DNA from: Symmetrospora coprosmae | Taxonomy: Eukaryota > Basidiomycota > Cystobasidiomycetes > Symmetrosporaceae | NCBI GenBank assembly: GCA_008802785.1 | Contig: VUYT01000008.1 | Location: 310,001-374,000, forward strand | Length of the DNA: 64,000 nucleotides | Direction of reading: 5' to 3' | Part shown: positions 11,792 through 23,344 of the stretch, one piece after another | Numbering within the stretch: position 1 is the first letter of the stretch | How the letters are laid out: each line of letters begins with the position of its first letter | Notes under the pieces: model-generated | Seen by the model: the letters and a program-made list of their open reading frames with translations, nothing else | Told to the model about the DNA's origin: nothing | The model's database searches: none | Program-made: the position numbers and the translations under genes

Positions 11792-12044
11792 CCGGTCGTT
11801 CATCCGCGAGCCGGGCCGACAGCTCGCCGTACCAGGCCCCGTCATCAGTCTACTCGCTACTTGTATGTCGGAACATCCATGTGCATCTGTACTTCTGCAT
11901 TACATCGATGGCTTTCGGCCTTTACGGTACATCAACGCGGGCTGCCTTACACTGACCATCCAGAGGATCCCAACACGAAAGATCGCGACTCCACTCCTCT
12001 AGCCAACATCCCCCTTTCCTACTCTGCACAACTCACAGCGGCGG

Positions 12045-13202
12045 CTAGTAGTAGTACTGAACAAACTGCTGGCTCTGACAGATCTGGGGTACAGCGTATG
12101 CGGCTGTTGATCTGACCGACACCTGCTCCCCGGTCGGTGCAGGAGGGCCTTGCGCGGTATCGAATGTCATGGTGGAGACGGGCTGCGGCAGATGCTTCAA
12201 GGTGACGGCCGCGTGAGATGCCTGCTGACGAGCCGGCGGTGCGGCCATACACTTGGCTGGCGAAGGCAGAGTGTAGGTGGGAATGGCGCCTCCTCCGAAT
12301 ACTCGTTCGTCATGGCGGACTTCAGCGTAGGGGTTTTGCCAGCCAAGATTGCTGTAGGTAGGCTGGATGGGCTGGGAAGACTGGTGGTTTTGGGCGGATT
12401 CGGCGGGCTTACAAGTGTGAGCCGAAGTCGGCGCCATCGGAGCTGACACCAGCCTCTCTGCGAAACAGCTCGAGTGGCCTTGCAGCAACTGCGTGGCAGG
12501 AGTCGCCTTCTGCGCCTTTGCCGGTTTTGGAGGCGCGGCCTGCACATCCACCCAGCCGGAAGGCTCGTAGTCAGCCGCCTCGAGGGGTCTGTCAGGCAGC
12601 GTGGGCAGCTCCGCCAGAGGCGCGAGCCCGAACTTGGCGAGGCGAGCATTGAGGGTCGCCAGTGATGTCGGCTCATCTGCTCCGCCTGTTCCTCTAGGCT
12701 GGGCATCTCCCGCGCCTTGGGAGGCTTCAAGCGCTTTCAAAGCCTCCCCCGCCTCGATGGCTCCGATAGAGACTGGCGACAAGCCAGCGGGAGAAGGGCG
12801 CTGGGCGGTCCCTGGCGATGTGAGGGCCAGATGAGACTGCAAGGTGGTCCGCCAAGTTGGTATCTTGGCCTGTTGCGTCGTCTTTTGCTGACGTTTGAGC
12901 GCCCGCTGACCTCCCTTAGCTGCCTTTTCTTTGCCTTTGGACGCCAGCAGGATCTGCTTCTCGAGTGCTTCGTCGCTCAAGGCACTCTCGGTGTGGTACT
13001 TGGGACCCGGCCACGCCGCGGCTGCGAGTTCGCGCGTCCCGTCTAGAAGCTTGAAGACGTCGGTGCGATACTTGGCTTTTCCGACGCGCTTGATCTGCTG
13101 CAGCACCTCATCGAGGTTCTTGGCCCTCTCGAAGGGTATTCTGGCTGCTTGCAAGCCGCAGGAATTGCCTGAGGCATGCAGGAAAGCGACAACGTCAGAC
13201 AT
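12045..13202 (-). CDS. Hypothetical protein, 385 aa, single exon
   Basis: One uninterrupted reading frame with G/C-ending codons, unusual in this intron-rich window. The N-terminal 100 residues look ordered (AARIPFERAKNLDEVLQQIK, then KYRTDVFKLLDGTRELAAAAW). They are followed by a Lys/Gln-rich stretch and a long Pro/Ala/Gln-rich, probably disordered C-terminus ending in QYYY. No signal peptide or membrane segment. It is convergent with NDUFA12 (253 bp between stops) and 131 bp downstream of another minus-strand gene. I do not recognise it; the shape suits a lineage-specific regulatory or adaptor protein, which is only a guess. Confidence 0.6.
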   Translation of the reverse strand: MSDVVAFLHASGNSCGLQAARIPFERAKNLDEVLQQIKRVGKAKYRTDVFKLLDGTRELAAAAWPGPKYHTESALSDEALEKQILLASKGKEKAAKGGQRALKRQQKTTQQAKIPTWRTTLQSHLALTSPGTAQRPSPAGLSPVSIGAIEAGEALKALEASQGAGDAQPRGTGGADEPTSLATLNARLAKFGLAPLAELPTLPDRPLEAADYEPSGWVDVQAAPPKPAKAQKATPATQLLQGHSSCFAERLVSAPMAPTSAHTCKPAESAQNHQSSQPIQPTYSNLGWQNPYAEVRHDERVFGGGAIPTYTLPSPAKCMAAPPARQQASHAAVTLKHLPQPVSTMTFDTAQGPPAPTGEQVSVRSTAAYAVPQICQSQQFVQYYY

Positions 13203-13333
13203 GGAAGCCGCGCATGCTGGACCATATTCGGCTCAACCCACAAAGCGTTTGAGGGCCAGCAGGACCCCTGCGCCACTCCGTAGTCACACTGGTTCCGCAG
13301 ACATGGCAGGTGCCAGTCTTGCATCTCTTCGGC

Positions 13334-13844
13334 TCATACAATGCGCGGCCGGACTGGGGCATGGTCACCTCGGACTGTCAGCATGCGGAGAAAGCGAATC
13401 CAGCACGACCAAGGCGGACGCGTGTCCGGATCAGGAGGCTACGCACACCAGCTTTGTCCACGACCTTATCGAAGCGTTTTTTGACGGCGTTATCTCCACG
13501 CTCGACAAAGCCACCGCTCGGCACTGGCGGGTCGAGACGCAACCAGGACGCGTCCTTTCCACTTGCGTACGACATGGTAGCCTCCGAGAAGGCAGCATGA
13601 CAGGGCTGCTGAGCCTCCATAAGAGGGAGCCCCTGCTGGTACATTGCCAGCTCCCACTGTGTCGCTCCGCCGTCATTGAAGGAGTCTTGGCGATGGAAGG
13701 ACATGACAGGAAGGCCAGACTTGGTGAGAGTGGCGCGAAATGCTGCTGTGGGTGCGGAGGATATCGTCTGAGCCCTTTGGCCGTGGACTAGGAGGGAAGG
13801 CTTCGTCGCTCACCCTCGGCGTCTGAGAAGGCCCCGATGGTCAT
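13334..13844 (-). CDS. Hypothetical protein, 121 aa, three exons
   Basis: Exons 13844-13814, 13742-13449 and 13374-13334. The predicted protein begins MTIGAFSDAEAFRATLTKSG and has a central part with FHRQDSFNDGG and SWLRLDPPVPSGG. Both introns have good ends (gtgagc...cagcag; gtgtgc with CTGAC and acag), and all phases agree. The tail after the last intron is short (VRGDHAPVRPRIV) and less certain; reading through instead would give a different C-terminus (VRSLLIRTRVRLG...). No signal peptide or membrane helix. Family not recognised. Confidence 0.5.
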
Positions 13845-14062
13845 GTTGGAACGAGCAGTGTTGAGTATGGATGAAGGGACGTGAAGAGAGTGAAGAAGAC
13901 TGTGCAAAGATGCTCCTCAAGCAAAGAGGGAGGAGAGAACGTCAACTGTCGGCAAACATCAGGTCATCTTGGCAGGCCGACATCGGAGACTTGGAGCATC
14001 ACACCGGGGGGAAACGATCGTAGGGAGATGCATTTCCGACTGTACAGTGTCTACAATCTACG

Positions 14063-15834
14063 TCAACTGCTGCGCACTTGGGGTGCCACACTGTCCGCCT
14101 TGACGACGGAGCTCCCGACGGAATTGGTCTCTGACACAACTTGCATCCTGACTGCCGCCGTGGGAGGGACAGGAGCCGACGAAGGTGTCGACGAAGTGAC
14201 CGTCTCTGCGGGACTCTGTCGCGCTTCCTTCTGTGCCGCCTTCTCTGCTCTCTGCGCTGCGTACTTCTTCCGCAAAACCTCGTTCCTTGCGCGCCTCCTG
14301 TCGATGATCCGCACTTTGGGCTCTCTGGCCGTCTCCGCCCCCCGCAGCGGGAAGATGCGGGATGGTCGTGATTCCGGCGACGGTGAGAACGAGGACATTG
14401 AATGGACTCCATCCTCCGGGCTTGCGCGTCGATTCTGGCTGTCCGACGCGGACGTCGAAACAGCTCGTTGATGAGAACCACGAACGGGCGAAGGAGGCAG
14501 AGCAGCAGGCTTCGAAGAAGGAGGTGCCGAAGTCTGCCTTTGCGAGGCAGCGTGTGTTGCCCTGAGGGGTGAGCGCCTCTGGACGAGCAGGTGCGCCGCC
14601 TCGAGCGTGGCTGGACTCGGTGCCACCCCATCCGAGCGTCCAAACGGATCCGAGCTAGGACCCGTTCCGGAGCCACGTCCGGACAAAGGGTGCTGCTCGG
14701 CAGCCAGCCGTGAGTGCGGGTGCGATTGGGGCAGCGGCAGACGTTTACGCTCCTGCTCGAGCCGATAGGCCTCCTCCTCACGCTTGCGCTTATCTGCCAT
14801 CGCTGCATCGAGCTTGCGCTGCTCGGCCTTCAGATCCTCCGTCTTCTGCGTGTTGTCGGAGCGTCGTGCAAAGTAGTCTTCAGCCCGCACGAAAGAGCTG
14901 TCGGGCAGTCCCTTGCGTAGGCGGTGAGCGAGAGCAGAGGCTGCCGGGTCGTGCAGCTTTCTGGTCAGCGACGCAATCCGGATCAACCGCATGTTATCGA
15001 GTAGGCTATGGGCGGGATATGTGTCAGCTGCATGATCTATACTGCACAACAAAAACGTACTCACGAGAGCGCCTCATGGAAGCTGTTCAAGACTGGTGAT
15101 ACATCGCCAGACTTCCACTGGATCTGCGAGCAGTCTTGGCAGATCGAGTACGGGCCCAAGGGTCCTCGCTACCGGATGAGGGTTAGAAGGTCAGCCCAAG
15201 GTACGCGCCAGTTCTGCAAGTGCTTAGCACTGTACTGACACGCCAAGGTCCACGTGCACCAGGTCCACAGACAGAGCACTCGAGCCCAGGACGTTTCGCC
15301 TGGACTGGCTCCGGGTGGGGTCGGTACTCGGTTGCTTCTCGTGGTACCATAGTAGGTGGTCGAGGGAACTTTTCAGCAGTGCTGCCGTAGCTCTGAGACT
15401 GCCAGTATCTCAAGTCATTAGCGATGCTTCGGCGTCGCAGCTAAGACGAATGCACGACTCACCAGGGGCACGGGAACGTGCGGCGCGGGATAAGGTGCAT
15501 GACGTGGTCGAGCGGGCTCTCTGACGTCTGTTCGAGCAGGACCTGCGCTGCGATAGGTGCTATGGAGGTGTCGCTGAGCTGCCGATGCGGCACCAGGATA
15601 ACCTGGTAGTACGGTCGTGGATGGGTGCGGTCGAGGGGATGTAGTGGCATATGAAGGTGGGTGTGCAGAGGGGTACTTGTGATAAGGTGCAGCTGCTCGA
15701 GGACGCTCAGCCTCCTCTCGATAGCTGTATCGCTCGGGCATGGCTGAAGGCGGGTATTCGTAGTGGCGTGCCTCGTGCGGCCGCTCGTAGCCGCGCACAT
15801 CGTGCGAGGAGCGTGTCGCTGTCGATGTTGACAT
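14063..15834 (-). CDS. Divergent GATA-type zinc-finger protein (525 aa)
   Basis: Exons 15834-15463, 15398-15240, 15168-15065 and 15005-14063. Residues 165-190 form C-x2-C-x18-C-x2-C with PWRRGPLGPYSIC between the Cys pairs, the signature of fungal GATA fingers (family form: CxxC...TPxWRRGPxGxxxLCxxC). It appears only after splicing, because an intron separates WR from RGP. The usual Asn-Ala before the last Cys is replaced (CQDC), so DNA binding may differ. An N-terminal Tyr/Pro/His-rich region precedes the finger. A helical Lys/Glu/Arg-rich segment (about residues 260-300) and Ser/Pro-rich disorder follow. Probably nuclear. It is divergent from CNS1 across 665 bp. Confidence 0.75.
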
Positions 15835-16499
15835 GGCTGAGTGTGGATGCTTTAGACGGATGGACTTTGCAGGAGAAGAGAGGTGGGAGGAGAGCGCTCT
15901 GCTATTTTACAGTTCCACCTTTAGCGGCCGGCCTCAAAGGGCAACAAGGGCCACGGCAAAGCATGGTTGTGTACCGGACTCGACGATGGCGCTGTATGAA
16001 CGGTCACCGCCCGCTAGGATGCCGAGAGCTGAACAGCGTCGATGGGATCAGGCCAACTGCTAAGCCCCATTGACATGTGGGCGATGCACAGTGTGGGCCA
16101 GATGGGTACCGACCGAAACATCGAGCTTTGGTCGCTTGACGCAGGCTGCTGTGGATCTCGGCCGAAAGCAGGCCTTTGCTCATGCTCATGAGACAGACGG
16201 AGGCTGCTGAAGGAGAGTTCCCATGCTGTGCGACGACCTTTGTATGGCACGTTGAGCGGAGAAGGTCCGCCTTTAGCTTCTGCCTCCGGGTCTTGAGCGA
16301 GCGAGAGGACATGATCCGCTCTCGTGCGCTATTGCATGCGAGGGAGAGCTGCTGTGCATGTGCGCAGAGATGGCCAGATGACATCCGGTTAGAGGAGGTG
16401 ATTCACGGCAGCTCGGGCAGGTCCCGGGCTCTTTCGGACGATGGGCGTTCAAGGTCGACCGCCTTCCAATCAGGCTGATCCACACAGAAGCACAGGAAG
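15835..16499. promoter_or_regulatory. Shared promoter region, GATA-like / CNS1
   Basis: 665 bp between two divergent starts. It contains only short conflicting open frames and no recognisable RNA or repeat. Confidence 0.45.
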
Positions 16500-17962
16500 A
16501 TGTCAGAGCCTCCGAAGGCGTACGGACCGGGCGAGCGGGCCGACTCAGTGGATGAGATCGCCAAGTCGCTGAGCAGCATTCCGCTGTTCATGCGGGAGCT
16601 GCCCGAAGATGGAGAGATGGAGGAGAATTCCGCGGCCACCGTGGAGGCTCTGAAGAGCCTTCTATACGATGGCGATGCGGAAGGTTAGTTTGTATGCTTC
16701 GCTTTGTGTCCTCGTGGGCCATCCCTCCTTCCCATTGGGTCAAGCGGAGCTGAAGCCGACATTTTCGCGAATTCTCGACACCATCATTCGCAGAACGCGG
16801 CCAGAACTTCAAGACGCAAGGCAATGACAACTTCAAGCTTCGAAAGTACAAAGAAGCCATCGCATTCTACACTCAAGGTCTTGGCGACCTCGATCCCGAG
16901 CTGAAAGAGGAGACCAAGCGGACTCTCTGGTGCAACCGCGCGGCGTGTCATCTTGCACTCGGTTCGTCCATTCTCATGTGATTCTGTTGCACATCGCGCC
17001 CCAGCTCAAAGAGAGCACTCTGCGTACAGGCAACTACCGCGCATGCATCCGAGACTGTGGAGCGGTACTCACGCCCTCCGACAAGCCAGTTCCGGAGGAA
17101 GACAAAACGACACACCTCAACACGGACTTGAAAGCGCTCCTGCGATGCGCGAAAGCTCTGATAGCGCTTGAACGTCTAGAGGATGCGAAGGACGCTCTCG
17201 AGCGGTATCATGCAGATGGCGGACAACCGGATGCAGGCGTGGAGAAGACAGAGGCGGACTTGCGGCAGAAGATCACCTACAGGGACAAGCTGCGTGCCGA
17301 AGCTGCCGAGAGGACGAGAAGGAAGACAGAGAGCGATGCTGCTCTTGCGACTGCTGTGGAAGTGGGTCGCTCCGCCCTGAGTACGCGTTGCCGGGCAGTG
17401 CTCATCTTCCTGACCTGTTTGGCAGTCTCTTGGCCTGAATCTACCCAAAGACTGGACGCCAGAGTCTGCTCGCAAAGCCTGCCCTGCCGAGATCACCCCA
17501 CCTCACTTCGACCCCGAGTCAATACCAGCATCGTCCTCGCCCAAGCTATCACTGTCCTCGACAGAATGGGTTGCTCCGCAGTCGAGCATCCCGCTCATCT
17601 TTCCGATCTTCCTCCTTCGCCCACTGGCCACACCGCCGACACGGGATCTCATCTTGACGTTCCACCAGGATGTGACTTTCGGAGATCAGCTGGACGCCTT
17701 CAACGCTCAGCATGGAGCCCGCCAGCATCGCGATCCGAGCGAAGAGGTCATCTACGCCGTGACAAAAGCCGGGCGCATGCTGAAAGTTGGCAGGAAGCTG
17801 ACGCTGCTCAAGCTCATCAAGGCTGCAGTGAAGGAGCAAGCGGACGGCACGACGGATGGCTTGCATCTGGTTGAAGGCTGGTGTCTGGAGTTCTACACAG
17901 TGCCAAAAGGAGACAAGGAAACACAATGGGTACAGGAGATGAAGGCTAGGCTAAAAGCATAG
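16500..17962 (+). CDS. CNS1: TPR co-chaperone of Hsp90, CNS1/TTC4 family (406 aa)
   Basis: Exons 16500-16683, 16794-16961, 17030-17361 and 17426-17962. The N-terminus carries the family's short motif (IPLFMRELP). It is followed by TPR repeats with typical residues (KLRKYKEAIAFYTQGL, then WCNRAACHLALGNYRACIRDC, then KALLRCAKALIALERLEDA), a charged helix, and the C-terminal wheel-like domain (FPIFLLRP, TFHQDVTFGDQL, WCLEFYTVPKGD). In yeast Cns1 is an essential Hsp90/Hsp70 partner that supports elongation factor 2; the same cytosolic role is expected here. It is convergent with the VEFS gene, with only 47 bp between stop codons. Confidence 0.9.
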
Positions 17963-18009
17963 AAGTCGACAATGCGAAGCGTAATGGAGTCCGCTCTTTG
18001 GACAGGCGC

Positions 18010-21000
18010 CTAAGCTCGAAGGCTCTGGTGGTACGCCCGCATGACGGCACTGCCTTCCTCCGGAACAAGCTGACCGAGCTTGACGAGTTGAAGGACGTGG
18101 CTGAGCAGGGCGTCTCCGGCTCGACGCTTCGAAATGATCTCGCCGTAATCCTCGACGAATTGCGTGCAGAAGGGGCCCATCTGCGGACGGGCTGGCCTTC
18201 CCCTGTTGTCGAGCAGCCATCGTGCCCAGCACACGTTGACTACGGCAGCCTTTGCATCCGGATTCCGCGCTTGCGACTGCGGGAAGGTGGTCATCGGCGC
18301 TCAGCTCTTGAAAAATCAACAAGCGCATTAATCTCAAGCTCGTCACTCACTCGAGCGTATGCCTGGAACTCCCAGTCGTAAAACTCATCGTCGGAATCCT
18401 CGACGTGCTCGTCCGGCACATATGGCGTATGACACTGCGAATGGATTTCCAGGACAGTTAGCTTTCTGCACGATTATTGCTTCACGAGGCAGATCTGGCT
18501 CACCTCGCTCCGCACGTATACACGATTCTTGTGCCGGGGCACTTTCGTATCGGCTTTCCGGATGCGACGCAAAGGAGGAAAGGAAACAGCCGGCTTCGTC
18601 GATTCGAAGCGTTCGAGCGTTGCCAGCTGTCTCTGATGCTGACTGTCTGCGTTCTGCTGAAGCTGGACCACGAGAGGGTCGCTCTGAGGCACTGGAACGA
18701 CGGGCGAGCGGGGCCGTGCAGCTGGGGTCGAGTCGTCCAGAAGGTCCAGCTCAGTATCGCCATAGTCTGGATGGTGGTCGAGCGTGTACACGCAGTCAGC
18801 ATAGCTCTCGCTATTTACTTATGCACCGGCCAGCTCACCTCCGCCGACGATTGTGTTGTCGACGTCGTCGTCCTCGTCTGCCAGCTCGTCCTCGTCACTG
18901 TCCTCCACCCGCCAACGCATATCGCCCTGCCTTTCGGTAGCCCGCTCCTTGCCCTTGCTCTTGCTCCTGCCGATCTTCTGCCTGGAGCGCGATGTGTGCG
19001 CACTGTCGCGGTGAGGCTGTCCGCGAATGTGCTGCGTGCCGCCGATAGATCCGTGGCCGAGGCTGCGAAGCTCGTCCAGCTCTTTCTGGGTTTTGTTGAG
19101 CGCTTCCACGTAGAAGACGCGCTCCTTGAGCATCTTGCTGTTCTCGTTCGTCAGGCTCTCCACTTCCGCAGTGAGCTCTTCCACCTGATCCCGGAGCAGC
19201 GGACACTCCTTGCTGAGCTTCTCCCACTCCGGGCGAACTTCGCGGCTGGATTTGAGTTCCTCCAGGAGATGTGCGTTCTTCTCAGCTTCGGACTTCCACC
19301 GGAGGCGATATCTCTCCTTCTCGTTCTCGAGCTGTGTCCGAGCTACCTCGACGGCTCTGGAGCGCTCTTCAAAGTCCTTCCGCTCAGATGCCAAAGCTCT
19401 GGCATTCTTTTTCATCGTGTCCGCGTAGTAGGTTCTCATGCTGAGAATCAGAGCGTCGGCTTCTTCTTTGCGACTTTCGAGCTTCCGCACTTTCCGCTGG
19501 AGCTCTGGGACACTCGCCCCGCCGCTTTCGAGGCTAGCGTCGTATTGATCGGATGGCTTGGTCTCAGACCCATTGCCCGACCAGATGGCGGCACCGTGCT
19601 CGTAAGCCTCCATCAGGCGATCGTGCCTTCTACCAAGTTCGTCCAATCTCGCATTGTAGTCACGGTGCAGCCTTTCGATCTCCTTCTCCTTGGCTGCCAG
19701 TCGGGAGGTGGCACTGCGCTCGTTCATCTCTACCTGCATCCGCTCCAGCATCTGTTCGTACTGCTCGTGCAAGCGGGAGACTTCCTCGCCATGCTCGGCT
19801 CGAAGCTTGTGGATGACCTTCTCGTTCGAGTGAGAAGCCTGGGTCTGTGCTCCGAGCAGCATCTTGTGTTTATCGGTCAACCGCTTGAGGTCTTCGCGGT
19901 GCTTGATGACCAGTTGCTCCTTTTCGCTCTGGCGGAGCAGCAGCTCCCGGTCTTTCGCCTCCACCTCTGCCCGCGCGGCTTTGACCGCTTCGTCCGAGAT
20001 GTCATCGACCTGGCTCGCGCGCGCAAGGCTGTCATTCTGACTGCGGGTGAGGGCCACCAGCTCTTGCTCTGCCTTTTTTGCGCGCTGCTCCCAGCGCGCG
20101 GAGGCAGCTGCAGCCTCATTGAAGGAGTCCTCCAAGTCCTGGAGCTCCTTCTGCTGCCGCTTCTCCTTCTGTGAAGGAGTACCCGGGCCAGATGTGCGGG
20201 CGCCTAGCGAGCTGCTCGAAGAAGCTGCGATGAGGGTCGTCGGATTGGTCTGTCCTGTCTCATTGCGTAGGATCGGGCGCAGTGGCGGGCATGGGCAGTC
20301 AGCAATATAGTCTGGAATCACGTTGTTGGATGGCGGTACTCACGACCGGACGACGGAGACGGTCTCTGTAATCGAGCCTTGTCCGCCTTATCCACGTACT
20401 CGTCGTCCGAAGCGGCAGCAGGGCCTCTCTCCCGCTTCCTCTCCCGTCCCTTGCCTTTGGTCTTGGCAGAGCTTTGCGAGTCGAGCGAGTCATTGCGGCT
20501 CAAACCCTCTGCGCGGCTCTGCGCAGCCGCAGCCTCGCTCTTGCGTCCATGCTCGCGACCGCCAGACCTGATTCTCCCGTTGCGCTCCTCCGATGCCGAA
20601 GCAGCAGACGCCTCGTCATCGTAGGCTGCAAGACGCGAGGACTGGTGCGGGACCGACCGTCTTGATGCCGGCGCCGAGGATGAGCCCTTCATGCGCGAAG
20701 AGGAGGCGATCTGACTGACGGGTCTAACGTCGTCCTCGTTCTCGCTCTCGGAGTCTTCTTCGCCTTCTTCGTCCGCGTCGAGTGTTTGCAGGTTACTTTT
20801 CCCCTTCGCGTCCGCCTCGCGCGAGCCCCGGCTGCCAGTGCTCTTCCTGACTCCAGCCTGTGCTGGCCTAGCCGAAAGCAGGCTGGCACGATGCGAGCTG
20901 GATGAGTGTGTCGGTTTTGTCGGGCGAGACTTTTGGCGGGCGTCCTGCTCGTCCTCCTCAGAGCCTGAAGATGAGGCCGTCCTGGCTCTCTTTCGCTTGA

Positions 21001-21190
21001 CCTGGGCACGCTCGACTGTCTTCCTTGACGAGCTTTGGCTTGACACGGACACGACCTGCGCGGCATCGTCGTCGCTGTCGTTGTCGTTGATTGCTGCTCG
21101 GTGGTAGCTCGAGTGTCGACGCTCCGCGTGCGCCGCCTGGCTCTTCGAGGCCGAGGTGGAAGCGCTTCCCGTCATAGCAACAGCCAGCAA
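18010..21190 (-). CDS. Coiled-coil protein with a C-terminal VEFS (Su(z)12-like) box, putative PRC2 subunit (958 aa)
   Basis: Exons 21190-20344, 20254-18839, 18766-18504, 18434-18351 and 18276-18010. Residues 1-280 are Ser-rich with acidic and basic runs. About residues 310-660 form a long Glu/Lys/Leu-rich coiled coil. The C-terminus resembles the VEFS box of Su(z)12/EMF2: RVYVRSECHTPYVPDE, an acidic DSDDEFYDWEF block, W-A-R-W, and a late FCTQFVEDYGEII, in the family's order and spacing. VEFS proteins hold the H3K27 methyltransferase in Polycomb repressive complex 2; a similar nuclear role is inferred. The match only appears once the last introns are removed. The start could be the second ATG, at 21175. 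The N-terminal half is unlike known Su(z)12 proteins. Confidence 0.75.
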
Positions 21191-21641
21191 GCTTCACGCG
21201 ATATGAGATGCGATACGTAAGACGCGTCGACTGTGCGCTATCGTCCCCTGTGCTGCTGCACGCTGTCCTCTTTTCCTGCTCGAGTCTTGCTTTCCAGTAC
21301 GCGCCTTCGACAAGATCCCGACGCGTAGCTGCTGGCTGGCGAGGAGGGACACAGGCGACAGCTTCAGGGGCAATGCACGTTTTGACGTGGTCTTCTGGAG
21401 TTGTAGGATCTCCCTTTATCGCATTCGTAGTTGCGGATGTATCTTCTGAGCGAACCAAGAGGGCGCAAGGCGATTTGCAAGCGTGACCAGGTCCGTCCCC
21501 TGCTCGTCGCCTTGAAGCCACTATACGGACACAACACGTAGACGAGCAGCGTCGCCCGCCAATATATGTGATATTCTACAGTGTCCCCATTCACTACCTC
21601 GACGCACCGCAGCCCAGAAGCAATGCGCCCGTCGCACACGC
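21191..21641. promoter_or_regulatory. Promoter of the VEFS gene and 3' end of the secreted-protein gene
   Basis: 451 bp between two minus-strand genes. No coding frame or repeat can be supported. Confidence 0.35.
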
Positions 21642-22687
21642 TCAAGCCAGGACGACCACGCTTCGCTTGGCCTTGCCTGCGATGGGCGAAGGGTTGCTAG
21701 CGTTGGGCGGGACGACTGCGCTGCCCTGGATTCTGTTCCTGGCCTGGCAGTCGCTCACGCAGTTGGTTGCGCCCGCTCCCATCTCAATCGCGTCTTCTCC
21801 GAGCACTCCGCCCATCCTGCCGCCAGACTGCACGAGCCACTTGCTGACCTTGCCAGTCTGGAGCGTCTTGGTCGCGACCTGGGGCGAGTCCTTGACGAGC
21901 AGCATCTGCAGGGAAGCGAGCAGCACAGTTAGAGTCGGGTCATCCGCAGCTCCCATTGCATTGCGCCCGGACCCACCTGGTGGTAATTTGCCGGGTCTTC
22001 CGACTTGGACACGGCCGGCAACCCATCCCCGCCGTTCACCTTGCCGGTGAACTCGTTGTTGAAGTAGAAGAGCGACTCTCCGAGGGTGTGGACGAATTCG
22101 ACGGCTGAACCCGTCTCCACCTCGACCTGGAAGATCCCTCCCTGGGCTGCATCGTTTGCCTGAATTTTGAATTTGCCCGCCGAGCAGGTGAAGATGATGA
22201 CGGCCTTATCTGCGTCAATGTCCACCTTGGACTGGTAGGACGAAGAATCCGCAGTTCAGACAGAGGCATCGGGCGAGAGGGAGAGGCAACACTCACCATC
22301 TTGGCTCCGGATCGCTGCGCCGGCGTGAGCGTGACTTCCTTGCTGGCGAACACGACTGTCGGCTTTGCGACTAGCCGCAGGTCATTCGCATAGCCCGTCA
22401 ATGTGTAGTTTGTGACCGCAAATGTCGTCGGATTGATGTCGAAAGCAATGTGCTGGCCCTTGACGGACATGCTCTTCGGGAGCGAGCCCGTCCTCGGCTG
22501 GTTGGCGCCATTGTACGCGATGCCGCTGTCGGCGGATGCACAGCATAGATTTAGCCAGGATCTACGTGCGGCCAGCCACTTGAGCAATACCTACTCACTC
22601 AATGATCACGGAGATGCTGCCAGCGGTTGACTTTGCAGCTGCGCACGACGCGAGCGCCAGCGTAGCGAGGAGAGAGAGGACGCGCAT
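21642..22687 (-). CDS. Secreted protein of unknown function (278 aa)
   Basis: Exons 22687-22599, 22525-22297, 22231-21977 and 21905-21642, with consistent phases and clean splice ends. The N-terminus is a signal peptide (MRVLSLLATLALASCAAA, cleavage likely after Ala). The mature part is rich in short alternating segments (QHIAFDINPTTFAVTNYTL, AVIIFTCSAGKFKIQAN) typical of a beta-rich extracellular domain, with one N-glycosylation site NYT. The last exon has a two-Cys segment (NCVSDC) and a basic, hydrophobic end (KAKRSVVVLA), so a GPI signal is unlikely. I do not recognise the family. It could be a cell-wall or secreted effector-type protein; no function is claimed. Confidence 0.75.
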
Positions 22688-23344
22688 ATCGATAGTCTGA
22701 GGCTGCTGCCCGCTGTGAGTACTGTACTGTAAGTGCGGAAGTGGATGTCAGGAAACGGGATGCAAGAGGGACCCCAGCCCTCCCCAGGCCGATGCAGACA
22801 TCAGGCCCGCTTCTCCAGCAAGCAGGGGATGCCAGCGAATCTGTTTTTAACCGTGCGGTCCCATGAGCGAGCTTGCTTCAGGCCACATGGGACTTTTGGT
22901 GCACTCCCGTCTCGAAGGCATGTTCGAGGGCAGGGAGCCCTCCGTTCTCACGGCTTCGGGAGCCCATGCCTCAACTTGGACGAAGCTTGTCGAAGGGCTG
23001 GACGCAGCTCGATGTGCATGTGCAAATGCAGACAGCCAGCTTCGGTCCGTTCAATTGCATAAAGCACTCCTTGACATCGACCGAAGAGAGACGCATTGGA
23101 CGAAGCAAAGAGGCTCGGACGGTCTGGACCAGGTATATTTCCGAAACGGGGATGGGCAAGTCATTGTAGTGCGCATGGACAGGCAGACGCACAGCGTTTG
23201 GAGTACAGTAAGACCGCAGATAGTAAACAACGGAGCACACAAGTCTATCGGGGTTGATGCTGGTCGGGCTAGATGCTAAAGCTGATCGGGCTAGACGACA
23301 AGGGGCGTACGCGCCTCAACAGGATCAATCGGAGCACCGGCAGG
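22688..23344. promoter_or_regulatory. Promoter of the secreted-protein gene and 3' flank of the dehydrogenase gene
   Basis: 657 bp. A 138-codon open frame (22863-23279, plus strand) crosses it but its codon bias fades halfway and it has no recognisable motif, so it is not called. A short imperfect direct repeat (tcgggctaga) lies at about 23265-23295. Confidence 0.35.

Noticed and set aside
12931-13791. 286-codon plus-strand frame
   Set aside because: It is the antisense shadow of two minus-strand genes with better codon bias and splice signals.
22863-23279. 138-codon open frame on the plus strand
   Set aside because: Codon bias is lost in its second half and it shows no family motif or splice context; more likely chance openness in a promoter region.
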